Part shown: one piece after another, positions 10,312-22,949 of the stretch
How positions within the stretch are numbered: position 1 is the first letter of the stretch
Layout of the letters: each line of letters begins with the position of its first letter
NCBI GenBank assembly: GCA_036897095.1
Contig: JAYMSP010000133.1
Span: forward strand, 1 to 64,000
DNA length: 64,000 nt
Direction: 5' to 3'
Source of the DNA: Plantago elongata
Lineage: Eukaryota; Streptophyta; Magnoliopsida; Lamiales; Plantaginaceae
Program-made: the position numbers and the translations under genes
The notes under the pieces: model-generated
Told to the model about the DNA's origin: nothing
Seen by the model: the letters and a program-made list of their open reading frames with translations, nothing else
The model's database searches: none

Positions 10312-13300
10312 ATGCCAGGTTCAACAATGGAAGCGGAGCTACCAGTAGAGCCACAATCACTGAAGAATCTCAGCTTCAAATCGATTAAGCGCTCGCTCGA
10401 TCTCTTCTCCCCTCTCCATGCCCAATTTCCTCCTCCCGATGCTGAAAGGTTCCGCAAACTTCTTAACAGTTCAAGTATGTGTTGATTATGTTCCGTTTCA
10501 GATTTTCGATTTGTTAGTGTGATTGATCCAGTGGTGTTTCGTCTTTGCAGCAAGAAGATTCGGCTCAGCCATAAGGTGCTTTGCTTTGCTAGCCCTAAAT
10601 CCCAATCTAAGTTGTACAGTTTATTTTCTGCCTAGGCAACACTGTGAATTCGATAAGTAGGATGAAACTAACTAGATGATAAGCTAGTGTTTAGTAAATT
10701 AAGGCTGTGTTATCTTCGATTGCAATTATCTTAACTTAATTAAATTGAACTGAACTGAATTTTTGTACAAAATATAATTAAGCAGAGCTGAACTGAATGA
10801 GTCAGACGAAGAGAGCGGAGCCTAACTTATCCATCATCTAGTTTAGTACACCTAGGCATTTATTAGTTACCAACTACAACTAGGTTGAGAGTTTGAATAA
10901 GATCATCGAGTGTATAAGATTGTGCTAAACAGAGACTAGGTATACAAAAAATAAGATTATCAGAGGTGTTTTTGACAAAAAATAATTGAGTTTTTTTTTC
11001 CCTCTCAGGTAAATATGGAATACAAAGCAGTGAAAAATACGGTGGCCGAACCTTCTAAACCTACTCAAAATCAAGGCCAGCAAACACCTGCTCCTATGAA
11101 TGCACTTATGCTTCCAGGTATGCGTCTGGCAAGCTGGACTGTTATGCTGTTCTTTAAGTTATTTTGGTGGAGTAAATCATGTTCAAGACTTTACTCTAGG
11201 TGAAACTCGATATATGGCTAGAAGCAGAACATATACGCTGTTTTCATGTTTAGGACACCAGATATTACTAGTAGCACTCTACCTTTTGACATTCATGGGC
11301 TTCGTGTGCATAGCTGATGAAGTACATGTTATTTTTTGTGCAGGACCTGAGAATTCAAATGATACTCAGAAAAGAGGGTCGCAGGATTTGGTGATCAGTT
11401 CACATGGTCAGCAAAAGAACTCGTATGTTCTTGTTTTTCTACCTTTTAAAACATCACAGATGGAATCAATTCAAATCGGCTATGTAACTCATGAATCTAA
11501 AGACTGGGTTTTGTGTTGATCAGGAATGATTCTGTGCCATATTGTTTTGTTACTGCATCCGTTGGAACTAATTGGGTTTTTCTATTACTCATGCAGAAAT
11601 GATGTTGGTGTACAAGGCAGGAGCGTAGCAGTTATACCTGCTCATAATACATCGGAAAGGTCTTGTCAATCCCTAATTCCTTCCCTTCTAAATTATACTT
11701 GTGCACTGCTGTGTAATCGCAATGCAAATCCTGTACTGCTGTACTCAATGGTTGAAATGTTTTCATTAAAACGTTATAAACCAATAAAGCAAATTCTAAT
11801 CACAGGCAGAATTTGCCCTTCTCTATTCGAGTTTTAGTATATTTACAACAAGGAAATAGATGGCTGCTAATGAGAATTCTTGATTTTTTTGTGTTAATAA
11901 CTATCAGGGGTCTAACAACATCAGCCATTATGGAAAGAATACCAAGTAGATGGCCCCGCCCTGAATGGCACGCCCCCTGGAAAAATTACAGGGTAAGAAA
12001 CCTATCTAGGATTGTAAAATAGCTGTTCCTTGACTTGAAAGGTGATGATAGATGTTGCAACTGATGTCTGACTTAGAGTTGATGTTCTACTGGTTGCTTG
12101 ACATTCTGATTTGTTCGACCTCATAACCTGCCAAAGTCCATAGGTTGTTATTATTGTATGATGTTATTTCAACCCATGATCTTAGATAATGATATGTTTA
12201 AATGGTATAAAGAATATGCATGACAGACCCTTAATTTTTTCCACTCGTAAAATTACTACCCGCAGTGCCTGAGTTGTGCATAGTTACGACTTACGATTAA
12301 GTTCTATCTCTTCTGGCGTATAGAAGCATTCCCTTTTCTAGTTTATAATCAATTCAGGAATCCCACTGTGTGAGTAAAGGGTGATGATCAGGGGGTTATC
12401 GTGGCGCAGATTTATACAAGAACTTCCGCCAGCTTATGTAATCTGTACCGCAGATCTTATATTATCTGAACAAGTATAGCTTGGAAAAGCTAATCTATCG
12501 CTAGCCAAAGATCTTGTTTTGTTGACTAGGTGGTCTTCACCAGTTGATGGTTGCAGCAAATTAAGAAAAATACCTTTTCTAAAATTGGTAGAGCATGCCC
12601 AATAAATATGTTTCTTGCACTACCTATGCAGCTCTACTATGTCCTGGTCCTTGAAGGTATATTTAGTTATATACTACCATGTGCCATTATGCATTTAAGT
12701 GTGTGCTACTTTTTCTGAGTCATCATATGAATTCAACTAAATCAATGTTGACATGCATATATCTTTTAGGGGGAAAGTGTTGAAATTAACTCCTGTGGCT
12801 GCTACGATTGTACTTGTTCTCTTATTGATATTTTATATACTGCAACTTCAGTTATTTCAACTGGTTTGCCATTTCTATTTGACCTTGTTTTGGAACTTAA
12901 ATTGCCAGTATTATCTCTGCAGGTCATATCCGGCCATCTGGGGTGGGTGCGCTCTGTTGCTGTTGACCCTAGTAATGATTGGTTTTGCACAGGATCTGCC
13001 GATCGAACAATCAAGGTGAGTAAATGAAGTCTTACTATCTGGAATGTGCATTATATGAGTCAAATCCTGATGATTCTCCCTGTATTTCTCTGACTTAATT
13101 TTTCATTTGCATCGGGGATATTCTTATAGATATTCCATTTAAATCATATTTAATTTAAGAAAGAGATTCATGAATAATTGTTGTGTGCCTGCCTGATATA
13201 AATTGTTTGCTCGCCTTCATACCATCTTATGAGTCAGATACATACCTGACAAGATATTAAAAGTTGAGTTAGATAATTATAAAAGAATGAATGCGGGGTA

Positions 13301-16300
13301 GTTGGGTTCAGGAACATGAATTAAACATTTAATGGAGTGACATCATCATCACTGTCGTTGTCGTTTGGTTGGAATTAGCAGATCTATATCAACATTTCAG
13401 CTGACCCAGTGCGGGCACTGAGGTTAAGTAATCTGCATCTTCTTAATGGTTGTATTTACTATCATAAATAACCTCTTGGTTCCATCAGTCACGTTACATC
13501 CAATACATAGTTTTGTTCATTTGATGGTTTCTATTACATGTTTTAGCATTCCTCATAAGTTTCCTTCTCTTTTTGTTGCTGCCAGATATGGGATTTAGCA
13601 AGTGGACGCCTGAAACTCACACTTACTGGTCACATTGATCAAGTACGAGGTAGATCATTCTTTCTATCTGACTAAGTTATCTTTTATGTCTGATGTTAGG
13701 ATATTATATATAAAACCTGTGGTTATTTCAGGTCTGGCTGTAAGTAAAACACACACGTACATGTTCTCAGCTGGTGATGACAAATTAGTCAAATGTTGGG
13801 ACCTAGAGCAAAATAAGGTGGGTGGTAAGATGATATCCTTTGTAAAACTTGCTGGATTTTCTCATTTTCGACTTAATCGATTATTTGGTATTTTATCTAA
13901 CCGTAGCTTCAATTGCACACGTGGGCTGCACCACACATGTTTAGATTTGACACCTAATCATAACTCTTATCTCAGGTCATTCGTTCTTATCATGGCCATC
14001 TCAGTGGAGTTTATTGCTTAGCTCTTCATCCAACCATCGACGTTTTACTTACAGGAGGCCGAGATTCTGTTTGTCGGGTATGGATATGATTATGCACTGT
14101 AATTTCCTTGCTATGATTTGTTTTTATTTTATTATATAAGAACCATATATATTGTCTGCTAATGTTTATCTTTCAATGATCTTAGGTGTGGGATATTCGC
14201 AGCAAAACACAAATTTTTGCACTCAGTGGTCATGAGAATACAGTCTGTTCAGTTTTTACAAAGCCAACAGTGAGTACTTCTTTTGTGGCTCTTAGATTAT
14301 TCAGTAACAATTTTCCACAAGTGTGGGTTCATCAGCATGTGGTTACAAGTTTTCCCTGACTGAAAGCTAATTGTCTATTTCCCTTTCTTAGACAATTTAG
14401 TCAGTTGCTTTATGTTTGCTGTGTGAAAATAAATGTCTACCTTTTCATCTCTGATTGCTGATAGCTTTGAACATGTAGAAATTGTGCTTCTGATGTTTCC
14501 TGTGCACAATGCAATGGTGTAGGGTGTTTTGCAAGTGAAATTTTAACGGACTAATATGGCAAGATGTAAATATTGCTTTGTATGCACCAGAAGTTTTAAA
14601 TCCAGGGAATGTTATGTTTTTCTTTTCAAAATCTTCAGAAGAGTGTATGTGTATCGCTATCGGGGACTTAAAGGCCTCAGAGCTAATTTGATAATTGATT
14701 TGGTATCTATTAGACTACATTAGCCATTAGGTTGGTTCTGGTAAGAGTTTCCAAAAAATTTCTAAAAACAGTGATAAGTACAATATGAGTAACTTGACTT
14801 GCTGATGGATGTGTCATGTGTGGGTTATCAAGCGTGTGATTGCAAATGATTTGGGAGTTATTTTAACTTTATTTTGCTAAAAAGTAGGATAAAGTGAATT
14901 TGATCAAAAGTTATAGGTTTTTTCGCGTATGAATTATGCTTCTATTTTGAATTTTGAAAATTTACATAACAAGTTCATCCGGCCTGAAGTGTCCAAGATG
15001 CAACCCTTGACCTACTTCCTAGCTTCTGATAGTTGCATGCTTTTCCCTAGTCAAGTTCCACTAGAAGTTATGAAACTAAACACTAGAATAGTTGCTTTTG
15101 TTCTTCGATATTAAAGAAGTACTACTGTTTGGCATGTGCGAACACAAGCCAAGCCAACATCTTATGTTTCAGTACATTAATATGCAACTCATGATTCTAA
15201 AGGTCTAGTTATAATTTCACAAATTACTTTAATTATAAGCGGTCTAATCGAAATAACTTCGAAACTGTCTATTCATGGATAAGTGAAATGCACTTGGGCA
15301 ACATTGAGATTATAAAACTGCTGTGTCACATGTGATGACTGAAAAGTAACTGCTGTGTTAGAGCTGATTCTGCAACTTTGCCTTGCAGGATCCACAAGTC
15401 ATAACAGGTTCTCATGATTCAACAATAAAGCTTTGGGACCTTAGATATGGTAATGTGATCTAGTATACATCCAGTTGTTTCCTAGAAAAATTCTTAATCT
15501 CTCTAGTAAATTGACTATCTCTTTTGCCTGGCAGGTAAAACCATGGTAACTCTCACACACCACAAGAAATCTGTAAGGGCTATGGCCCCGCATCCGAAGG
15601 AGTAAGCATCTACACCATGCCTTTTTCATTTAGTTATGAGTAAGATGTGGTCTTGAGTTTCTCTGTAATATCTGTTCTAATTTATGGTTTCATCTTGCAG
15701 GGACTGTTTTGTATCTGCATCTGCGGAGAATATAAAGAAATTTAAGCTTCCGAGAGGAGAATTTATGCACAATATGATGTGAGTTTCCGATGACTTGGTC
15801 TGCCAGATCTGCTGCATGACTTTAGGAATTTTATAACGTGCCTTAGTGCCTTGCATAAATCTTCTTTTTTCTTTTCTCTTTTTTTTTCATTTTTATATTA
15901 TTTTATTTTTGATTTTAACCTTAACTTGCCTTGATCTTGATAAAACTATTACTAATACTCCCTCCATTCCACTAATCCTTTCCATTTTATATTTGCACAA
16001 ATTTTAAGAAGTTTGAGTAAAAAAGTGGTTTATATTGGTAATGTAATAAGTGTATAATAAAAAGTAAGAAAGAGAATTGAATCAATTGATAAAGTATGTA
16101 AGAGATTGATTAAAATATTAATAATGAGAACGGAGGGAGTACCAAATATCTTGTTTGATTATGTTTCATATTGAACTTTCAAAATTGCCTCTTTGGCGAA
16201 TGCTTGTTGTCAATTGCGGATTGCAGCTCATAACTGCCTGCTAAAAAATTGTGGATAGCGGGATGGCCAGGATACTGAAGTGATAAATACATCATAGTAT

Positions 16301-17476
16301 AACATAGCTCATATAATTAACTCAGAAGCACATGTAAACCTAAAATAAGCTTGCAATGGCTGGAATTATTATAAGAAGTCATAATTCTTCATAGAAAGTC
16401 ATAAAGGCAAGCAAAGTCGAGGACATGTAATTTGTTCATATACCCCCAAAATCAATGCCGGGCCTGACATTGTTCGGCTGGATTAGTCGTGCATGTAGCG
16501 GATACCAGTGAAAAATTAAAAAAAAAACAAAAAAACACTTGGCACATCCTGGCTGGATTCTATGGACGCTGAAAATCCAAAATACGCTTTAAGATATATT
16601 TATGTGCTTAATATTGTGGTTTACATTCTTGAAATTGCTCTTACATCAATTAATATACTGTACAGTGGTCAGCAAAAAACCATCATTAATGCCGCGGCAG
16701 CCAATGAGGAGGGCGTGCTGGCGACAGCAGGTTAGGCCTTCTACTCCAGGAAAAAACATATGTTCTTTATGCGGGCAAATGACCTGCCTCTGCGAGTTTC
16801 CCGTTTCTTTTTATTACATGTAGGTTCTGATCTTGAAGCTTTTATATTCAGGTGATAATGGAAGTTTATGGTTCTGGGACTGGAAAAGTGGGTACAATTT
16901 TCAGCAGGCCCAAACAATTGTTCAGCCTGGTAAGTACATTCAATGGTGTTTTCAACAGCTTATAAGCTTTTAAACTTGATCCAATCTGGTGTTAGTCTGT
17001 TAGCAAGTATAACTGATTTCAAACAGCTTCGTATACTTGGGCTGGAAACTGTAAAGCAAGAAGCTAGTTTAACCCTGCTCTAGATCGTCTCTGAAATAAG
17101 CACATAAAGCTGTAAATATGATGTTCAAAATGAAAACCCCCCCAGCTTGATCTTTCTGCACTTACTGCAAAGCTGCCACAGATTATTTGAAAAGCAATAC
17201 CTGCAATCTCTAACTCAGCACTTCTAGCAAAGTGCTATCGATGCAATACATCATTAATTCTTGTAGGGCAAGCAACATTAACACTTTTACCTTGTGGTGT
17301 CAGGTTCACTGGATAGTGAAGCTGGTATATATGCTATTACATACGATCAAACTGGCACGAGGCTTATCACCTGTGAGGCTGACAAGACCATCAAGATGTG
17401 GAAAGAGGACGATATGGCAACCCCGGAAACTCATCCTATTAACTTCAAGCCTCCTAAAGATATGCGACGGTTCTAA
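10312..17476 (+). CDS. PRL1: PRL1, WD40 subunit of the Prp19/MOS4 spliceosome complex
   Basis: Seventeen exons keep phase throughout and give 482 aa (Arabidopsis PRL1 is 486): 10312-10448, 10551-10575, 11009-11117, 11344-11422, 11597-11659, 11908-11992, 12923-13015, 13586-13649, 13732-13817, 13976-14077, 14186-14269, 15389-15449, 15535-15601, 15701-15778, 16666-16730, 16852-16929, 17304-17476. Family landmarks: [16 protein letters not shown] at the start, [20 protein letters not shown] just before the barrel, seven WD repeats from about residue 167 ([64 protein letters not shown]) and the end [13 protein letters not shown]1 works in the nucleus in pre-mRNA splicing, miRNA biogenesis, and glucose and immune signalling. 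Small substitutions from the Arabidopsis protein are present (for example MAPHPKE), but no break. Confidence 0.96.
15958..16139. mobile_element. Stowaway (Tc1/mariner) MITE in PRL1 intron 14
   Basis: A 182-bp element with termini CTCCCTCCATTCC and GAACGGAGGGAG (inverted) and a TA target duplication on both sides (15956-15957, 16140-16141). The CTCCCTCC end is diagnostic of plant Stowaway MITEs. It sits well inside the intron, away from the splice sites. Confidence 0.92.
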
Positions 17477-17970
17477 AGTTCCTGCGCTGCTTTTCGGATA
17501 TGTATTACATATGATACCTGAATATCTTTCTGGTACTTGTAATGTAGTATTGTACTTGTAGATGCAAAAGTTGACTTGCTCCATGAAGTGAATTGTGATT
17601 TGTCATAAAATTGGATGATCAGTCCGTCTGCTTCTGTTTGCTCAAGTTTTGCAGAGAATAGGGTGTTTGGAAACGATGTCTTGGGCCCGATGTTTTTTTC
17701 AGCATAAATATGCTCTAATCTGTTTGACTATAACTTGGTAACATACGTTAAACACAGGCACACATTTACATCAATTCAAATCGACATATTGCAACAAAAA
17801 TATACATACTACAAAGAGAACTATTACGAAGATTCACACCATACAATTGACAAGGGTCCTATGAGTCTGCCAAATTGAATTGTAATCTTTCCCGGAATAC
17901 TACTATACTTTGCCAATGAGTCTGCTACATACTGGAGTTTGATTCTTGCAAGGCAATCAATACCATTTCT
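17477..17970. other. PRL1 3' UTR and spacer
   Basis: Downstream of the PRL1 stop; the first ~200 bp are likely 3' UTR. No gene or clear repeat. Confidence 0.5.
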
Positions 17971-18138
17971 GTAATCGGAAGTATTTTGCAGGACAGCTTA
18001 GAGTCGAGCACGAAAGAGATTTCTATTGGAGAAGAGTGAACTGAAAAAAAAAAAGATGTAATTGGAAGTAATTTTGCCAGACAGGTTAGAGTCATGCACG
18101 AAAGAGATTTCTATTAGAGAGGGGTGAACTGAAAAAAA
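17971..18138. repeat. 81-bp tandem duplication next to tRNA-Cys
   Basis: Two units (17971-18049 and 18058-18138, period about 87 bp) share GTAAT-GGAAGTA, TTAGAGTC, GCACGAAAGAGATTTCTATT and GGTGAACTGAAAAAAA-like words. The second unit ends 9 bp from the tRNA 3' end and provides its T-run terminator on the minus strand. Confidence 0.85.
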
Positions 18139-18147
18139 TAGAAAGAA

Positions 18148-18218
18148 GGGCCCACCCGGATTCGAACCAGGGACCTATTGATCTGCAGTCAATTGCTCTA
18201 CCACTGAGCTATAGACCC
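18148..18218 (-). tRNA. tRNA-Cys (anticodon GCA)
   Basis: 71 nt, no intron, no encoded CCA. The acceptor stem pairs GGGTCTA with TGGGCCC (with G-U pairs), the D arm is GCTCAGTGGTAGAGC, the anticodon loop CTGCAGA sits on ATTGA/TCAAT, and the T arm is CCTGG-TTCGAAT-CCGGG. A and B box promoters are inside. A run of T follows on the minus strand as Pol III terminator. Confidence 0.95.
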
Positions 18219-18824
18219 TTTGATATTTGATATTCTTACCCTAACAATACATAATCGATGCAAGTCATAAAATCCAATTCACATATGTGAGTATGTGACA
18301 AGTCGAGCGTTTGATGAAAAGACTTATCTTAATGTCATGTTTAACGCATTCTAATTTGGTACTAATACATTTACTTTTTTTTGTAATTTTTAGCACGACT
18401 ATTCCTTATAAATTGTATCAACACGTTTTATTTTGTAAAGATATATATAATAGTTTTTTATGAAAATGAATTTTAAAATTATACTTTAAATTATAGTTTG
18501 TTTTTAACCACATAGTCTATCAAATTACTCATAAACAAATCATAATCTATCTATTCATAGACTCGGTCTATGTTATAATTTTCGATTTTTTATACATGAT
18601 CTATGATTTGTTGTATTATTCTTCTTGTTAGCCATGAAGGAGATAAAGAGTAAATTAACATGAAAAGTTGAAAACAGCAAAGACAATGTAAATCCTTGTG
18701 AAATTTAACATCCACTAGTTCAACTTTCCTGTACCACAGAAAAGGAATAGATTAGAGATACATCATGATATTGTGCTTCAAGTAATAATGATACAACAAA
18801 GACATTCCATATCATTACATGACA
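18219..18824. other. AT-rich spacer
   Basis: No gene seen. The right end should be the 3' UTR of the gene ending at 18825. Confidence 0.5.
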
Positions 18825-20846
18825 CTAAGCTACAACATCATTCAGCTTCGACGTTGGATTTTTGGCTCGATAATCCTCCTTGCTTTGCCCATAATACATA
18901 GCTTTGGAGCCGAGGTAAGTGACGAAATTCCACCCGAAAGCAGAACCTCCGATAATATACGTCCCTTGGACACGGCCATCCTGTTCATCTGCAGGGGGGC
19001 TGGGATCAGGTTTTGCAGTTTCTTTGTGCAGATGCTGCGGCCCCAAAGGCTCCTTGGTTTCGTGAGCATCCTTAGAAGAAAAGGGTGCTGCGACACTGCA
19101 CTTCTGCAACTTGACGGAATCAGTGGTCAGTTCTTTGTACAGTTCCATCATAAGCTTCATCCCTGTTGAGGAAATTTAGTATTGTTACGAAGTCCCACAA
19201 TTCGAAAGAAAACATAATAATTAAACTAAAATGGAAACAATCATTTGATCGTACAAAACTTGCAAAAATCTTAGTTCAGAATTCAACCATCCATTTAGAA
19301 AATCTGCTTTCTTTGCTTGATCAGGATCTGTTCTAATAGGGTCGTATCTCTGCATCTTTGATTTTCTAAGGAAACTATTTCATTACTATCTACGAACAAT
19401 TTTATAACAGGATGGTTAAATGGTATACAGAATCATAAAAGGGTCGTTGGACTGAAGTTTATGGAAATACAAGATAATCCATATGATTAAGCTGTTATCG
19501 ATATAGCAAACATAGGGGGTGAACGATGGGATTTAAGCTATTAAGACTATAGCAAACATAGAATTTTTATGACATCTTTCATAGTACCAAGTATACTAGA
19601 AGCCATATATATTAAACCACCAGGTAACATATAATAACAAGCTTTCATACTGTAAAGATATATTCATATAGACAAGGTAAACTCAGTCGATGCGTAAAAC
19701 AAGCTACTCTTGATTGGAAAAAGTCATAAGAAGCCGGAAAAGAGAAAGAAAAACACAGCAGAAGATTGCAGATGGATATACATTTACAATCAAGTTGCAA
19801 AAGACTGTAATCAAATGTATGATCATCCAAGAGAATCCCTCCGCCCCTCTTCTTAAAGATGTAATAATCCACACAACTAATTTTTGGGGTAGGTTGGTAA
19901 TTCTAAGGATCAGTTAAAAGAAACAAATTCTGAGAATGTAGGCTTGAATTATACACATTGTTTTCTGTACCCGCAACCCTCACGTACTCCAAAACCCCAC
20001 ACATTCTTCTACCAGAGATAGAGGTTAAAGTTTTCTATGTTAGACGCACATGTAGAACTTTAACATGCTGTAACAATGAATAAGTACATTAGTCTTCCTT
20101 ACTTGACCCGAATCATACCTCCAAACACAACGTATACCACGTAACCCCAATGAATTAGTATCATAGAGCTACACGAGAAAGATATCCACCAAATATTTCT
20201 CTAGACATCTAGCATAATGTTTTATTAACAATATCAGGCACATACACTATAACAAAACGGAAAGTAATTCATTTTAATGTACTAGTCTAAATCCAGTGGT
20301 ATGTATTAAATCCACGAATCACTCGATGAAAGAACCATAGACAAAAATGTTTACAAACACCCTACCATCGCGAATTTCTTCAGCTGCCTTGCAATTCCGA
20401 AAATCAGGTGTCTTGAGCACCTGCACGGTTACAAAAGGTCGTTAAACGGTAAGAACATTACTCAGATTTGATCCAGGCTAGCTCAACTAGACCCATTACA
20501 AACATTTACAATCTTCTTCAACATTATATACATCACCAACATTATATACATCACGTTCTATCACATGATATACACCAATTATCTAAACCTAACTGCCTAT
20601 CAACGATGAACAAACATATTGATATTCAAATTGGGAACCTAGTGACATCGAAACGAAATTGAAATTGCAAAAGACAAACTAAACTGAGCTGCTAGAAGTC
20701 CACGGTTACAACACGAAGAAGAACGGAGAAGGTACCTCGATGAAATGGGGTCGAAGGTCTTTAAGAAGAGCACGCATCTTGTAGTAAGGGGTGTCCTGAA
20801 TGGTCAATTCAAGTGGTCTCTTCCTGCTCAATGGAGGATCTGCCAT
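18825..20846 (-). CDS. Conserved plant protein of unknown function, 167 aa
   Basis: Three exons (20736-20846, 20366-20420, 18825-19162) with GT-AG introns and matching phases. The protein begins MADPPLSRKRPLELTIQDTP, continues YYKMRALLKDLRPHFIEVLK and TPDFRNCKAAEEIRDGMKLM, has a polar Pro-rich middle (PDPSPPADEQDGRVQGTY) and a C-terminal part with GGSAFGWNFVTYLGSKAMYY. The first half looks helical and conserved; the tail has aromatic residues but no true membrane span. I recall similar unnamed plant proteins but know no function. The conservation-like N-terminus and clean splicing make it a real gene. Confidence 0.8.
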
Positions 20847-20980
20847 TGATGACGTCACGTTACAGAGGACAATTAGGGATTTTGGATTTTGATGTCCGTA
20901 CTGTGATAGTTCGGATAAGTACTACGGTGAGATAGTAGTCATCGTACCAGTTATTAAAATGAGATAGTAATTCGAATACC

Positions 20981-21784
20981 TAGGGCTGAGCACCGGTTCA
21001 GGTCCGAACTGATATTGGCTCGGTCCAGACTCAGACTGGACCGAAATAATCGGTACGGTTGCGGGCTTAGACCGAGCTGGACCGGTTTTTTACAAATGCC
21101 CCAACATATACCCATACCAGGACTCCCAGGAACATAAAACCCAAGCACCATAATCGCATTCAATAATAATCAAAAAGGAAATTCCACTTATTCGGCATCT
21201 GTAAATCAGCCCAACCTCACTGCTTATCCCCACAGGGTATAACACCAGAAACATACTGTACCTGAGCCACATCAGCCACTTCGGAGCAAAACCTAACGCC
21301 TCTTTGAACCCGAAGAATGCGTACCTGATGATCTCAGTAATCGACCAGCTGCTCACAAGCGTGGAAACGAGCAAATGCGATCAAACATATGGGAAACTGT
21401 ATAGGATCCCCCAAGTGACGTACATGCGAGATGGGACCTGCGGGAGAGTGGCGGTAACCAGAGATCGGACGATTCCGACGAGGCTGTGGAGGATCTCGAC
21501 GATTGCGACGGATTGGGCGAGGATTAGGGGCTTTTCAATGGTGGAGTAGACGTTGGAGGGGGTCGATTGGGTACTGGGCAGAATATGATTGGTAATAATG
21601 AGTTTTCCGGTTTTCTTCAAAATCTCGGTCCTGGTCGGTCCGACACGCGGTTTTTCGGTATTTGGCCCGGTCCGGACCGAGGATCGAGAAATGTAATTTT
21701 CCAATACCGAGGACCGGCCCTAGTTGATTTAGGGACGGTCCAAGGACCGGTTTTTCGGTCCGGTCCCATGTCTGCTCAACCCTA
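20981..21784. mobile_element. hAT-like non-autonomous element carrying a PAS2 copy (Pack-type)
   Basis: The ends are inverted: left TAGGGCTGAGCACCGG, right (reverse complement) TAGGGTTGAGCAGACATGG, 12 of the first 13 bases matching. Next to each end lie many short GC-rich words (GGTCC, GGACCGG, CGGTCCGGACCG), the usual subterminal repeats of hAT elements. The flanking 8-mers CGAATACC and GTAGTACC match at 5 of 8, a decayed target duplication at best. No transposase frame is present; the interior is a host gene copy. Total 804 bp. Confidence 0.75.
21095..21590 (-). pseudogene. PAS2: Intronless PAS2 (3-hydroxyacyl-CoA dehydratase) fragment
   Basis: The minus strand reads NVYSTIEKPLILAQSVAIVE, EILHSLVGIVRSLVTATLPQ, YVTWGILYSFPYV, a stop, then SSWSITEIIRYAFFGFKEAL, GFAPKWLMWLRYSMFLVLYP and VGISSEVGLIY. 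These are the plant PASTICCINO2 sequence. After GLIY a short stretch is missing; MPNKWNF, and in another frame VLGFYVPGSP, follow. The stop replaces the Arg of VRSH (CGA to TGA, a CpG change). So about residues 45-215 of the usual ~220 are present, with one stop, one internal deletion and frame breaks. No introns remain although the parent gene has several, so it derives from a processed copy. It lies wholly inside the hAT-like ends. Confidence 0.88.
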
Positions 21785-22470
21785 GTAGTACCACTAATAT
21801 CTACCTTAATTTTATGGGACATTTTAATCATTATTTTGTGTACGACTACTACAACGGTGTACGACAAACTAGCTAATTGTCAATTGTACCCTTCATTATT
21901 AATATAAAATTTTCAATTTTACAATATCTATATTATTATTATATTTTAATCGTTCCTTCTACTATCTCATTTAAATTATCTACGACTCATATTTTACTGT
22001 AGAAAAATCCAACACAATCAACTGCTTTTGATGGTTAAAAGTGAACAATTTGAGTTGTCATCTGAAAATTCAAGGCTCGTTTTATTGCGAATTAGCACAA
22101 CTCTATCCAAAGAAGTGTGTAACAATACGGCACCAAAAGTGGGCGGAGGCAAATGTAGAGAGCAAAACTGAAAGTGGACATGTGGAGGCGAAGGTGGAGG
22201 TCGGTGGAGATGATGGCGAGCATAATTGAGCGGTAGCAGACTAGGGTTTCGGTTTTGAGAGTGGTGACAAAAGGAGGTGGAGATGAGGCTCCGAACTAGA
22301 GTTTCAATTTCGAGAGTGGTGGTGTCGGAGACCAGGAAATAGAGAATACGCTTTCACTTGAGAATGAGCGAGGAGGTGGGCGGAATTAGAATTGGGGGCG
22401 TGAAATTGCAATTGAAATTGGGATTACCAGTTAGATTTTTAGAAAGAAAAAAAGTGGCATGAGTTTAGAA
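21785..22470. other. Spacer with GA-rich stretch
   Basis: From about 22140 to 22400 the DNA is rich in GGTGGAGG-like words and much less AT-rich than its neighbours. No frame or family is recognisable; it may be decayed transposon or gene sequence. Confidence 0.4.
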
Positions 22471-22643
22471 TAGGTTATACATGCAATTTCGGTCCAATTC
22501 ACTATTTTTTGATTTTTGAACTGACACAGACCAAAAGTTATGTTTTTTAAAATTTTAAAAATTGAGAACCGGACCGAGTAGTTTAGTGTAAATTTCAATT
22601 TTCGAGTCGGTTTGGTCCGGAACATTTTATATGCACAACCCTA
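22471..22643. mobile_element. Small hAT-like MITE with GGTCC-type subtermini
   Basis: Ends TAGGTTATACATGC and (reverse complement) TAGGGTTGTGCATAT resemble each other and the ends of the PAS2-bearing element. TTCGGTCC and TTTGGTCCGG lie just inside. Target duplication is not clear. 173 bp. Confidence 0.5.
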
Positions 22644-22665
22644 ATTATAAATATATTAAGACTAT

Positions 22666-22792
22666 GTTATTTTCAATAGAAAACTTATTCAATTAAGTTC
22701 AGTTCAACTCTGCTTAGTTATATTTTATATAATATTTTAATTTAATCTAATTTAATTTAATTTAATTTAATTTAGTACATTTCCTTTGAAAA
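22666..22792 (+). repeat. Dispersed MITE family 1 copy with (TTTAA)n
   Basis: Starts GTTATTTTCAATAGAAA and ends near TTTCCTTTGAAAA, with the core TTAGTTATATTTTATATAAT inside. It ends in a pentanucleotide run, (TTTAA) repeated about five times, near 22740-22773. Confidence 0.65.
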
Positions 22793-22949
22793 GCACCTAG
22801 ACTAAATCGATGCATAATCGTTCCAATTGTGTAATTTATGGCTTATTCTCTTGGATAAAAAGAACAAACAAATTCGAGTGTTTTGAAACACTCTCAAAGC
22901 CCTAAATCCCAAAATCATTTCCAATCACAATTCTGAGAAGAAACCACAA

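Noticed and set aside
10209-10553. 114-aa minus-strand frame over the start of PRL1
   Set aside because: It is antisense to PRL1 exons 1-2, whose plus-strand frame and splice sites match the family.
21567-21785. 72-aa plus-strand frame rich in Gly and Pro
   Set aside because: It is the GGTCC-repeat end of the hAT-like element read as protein.
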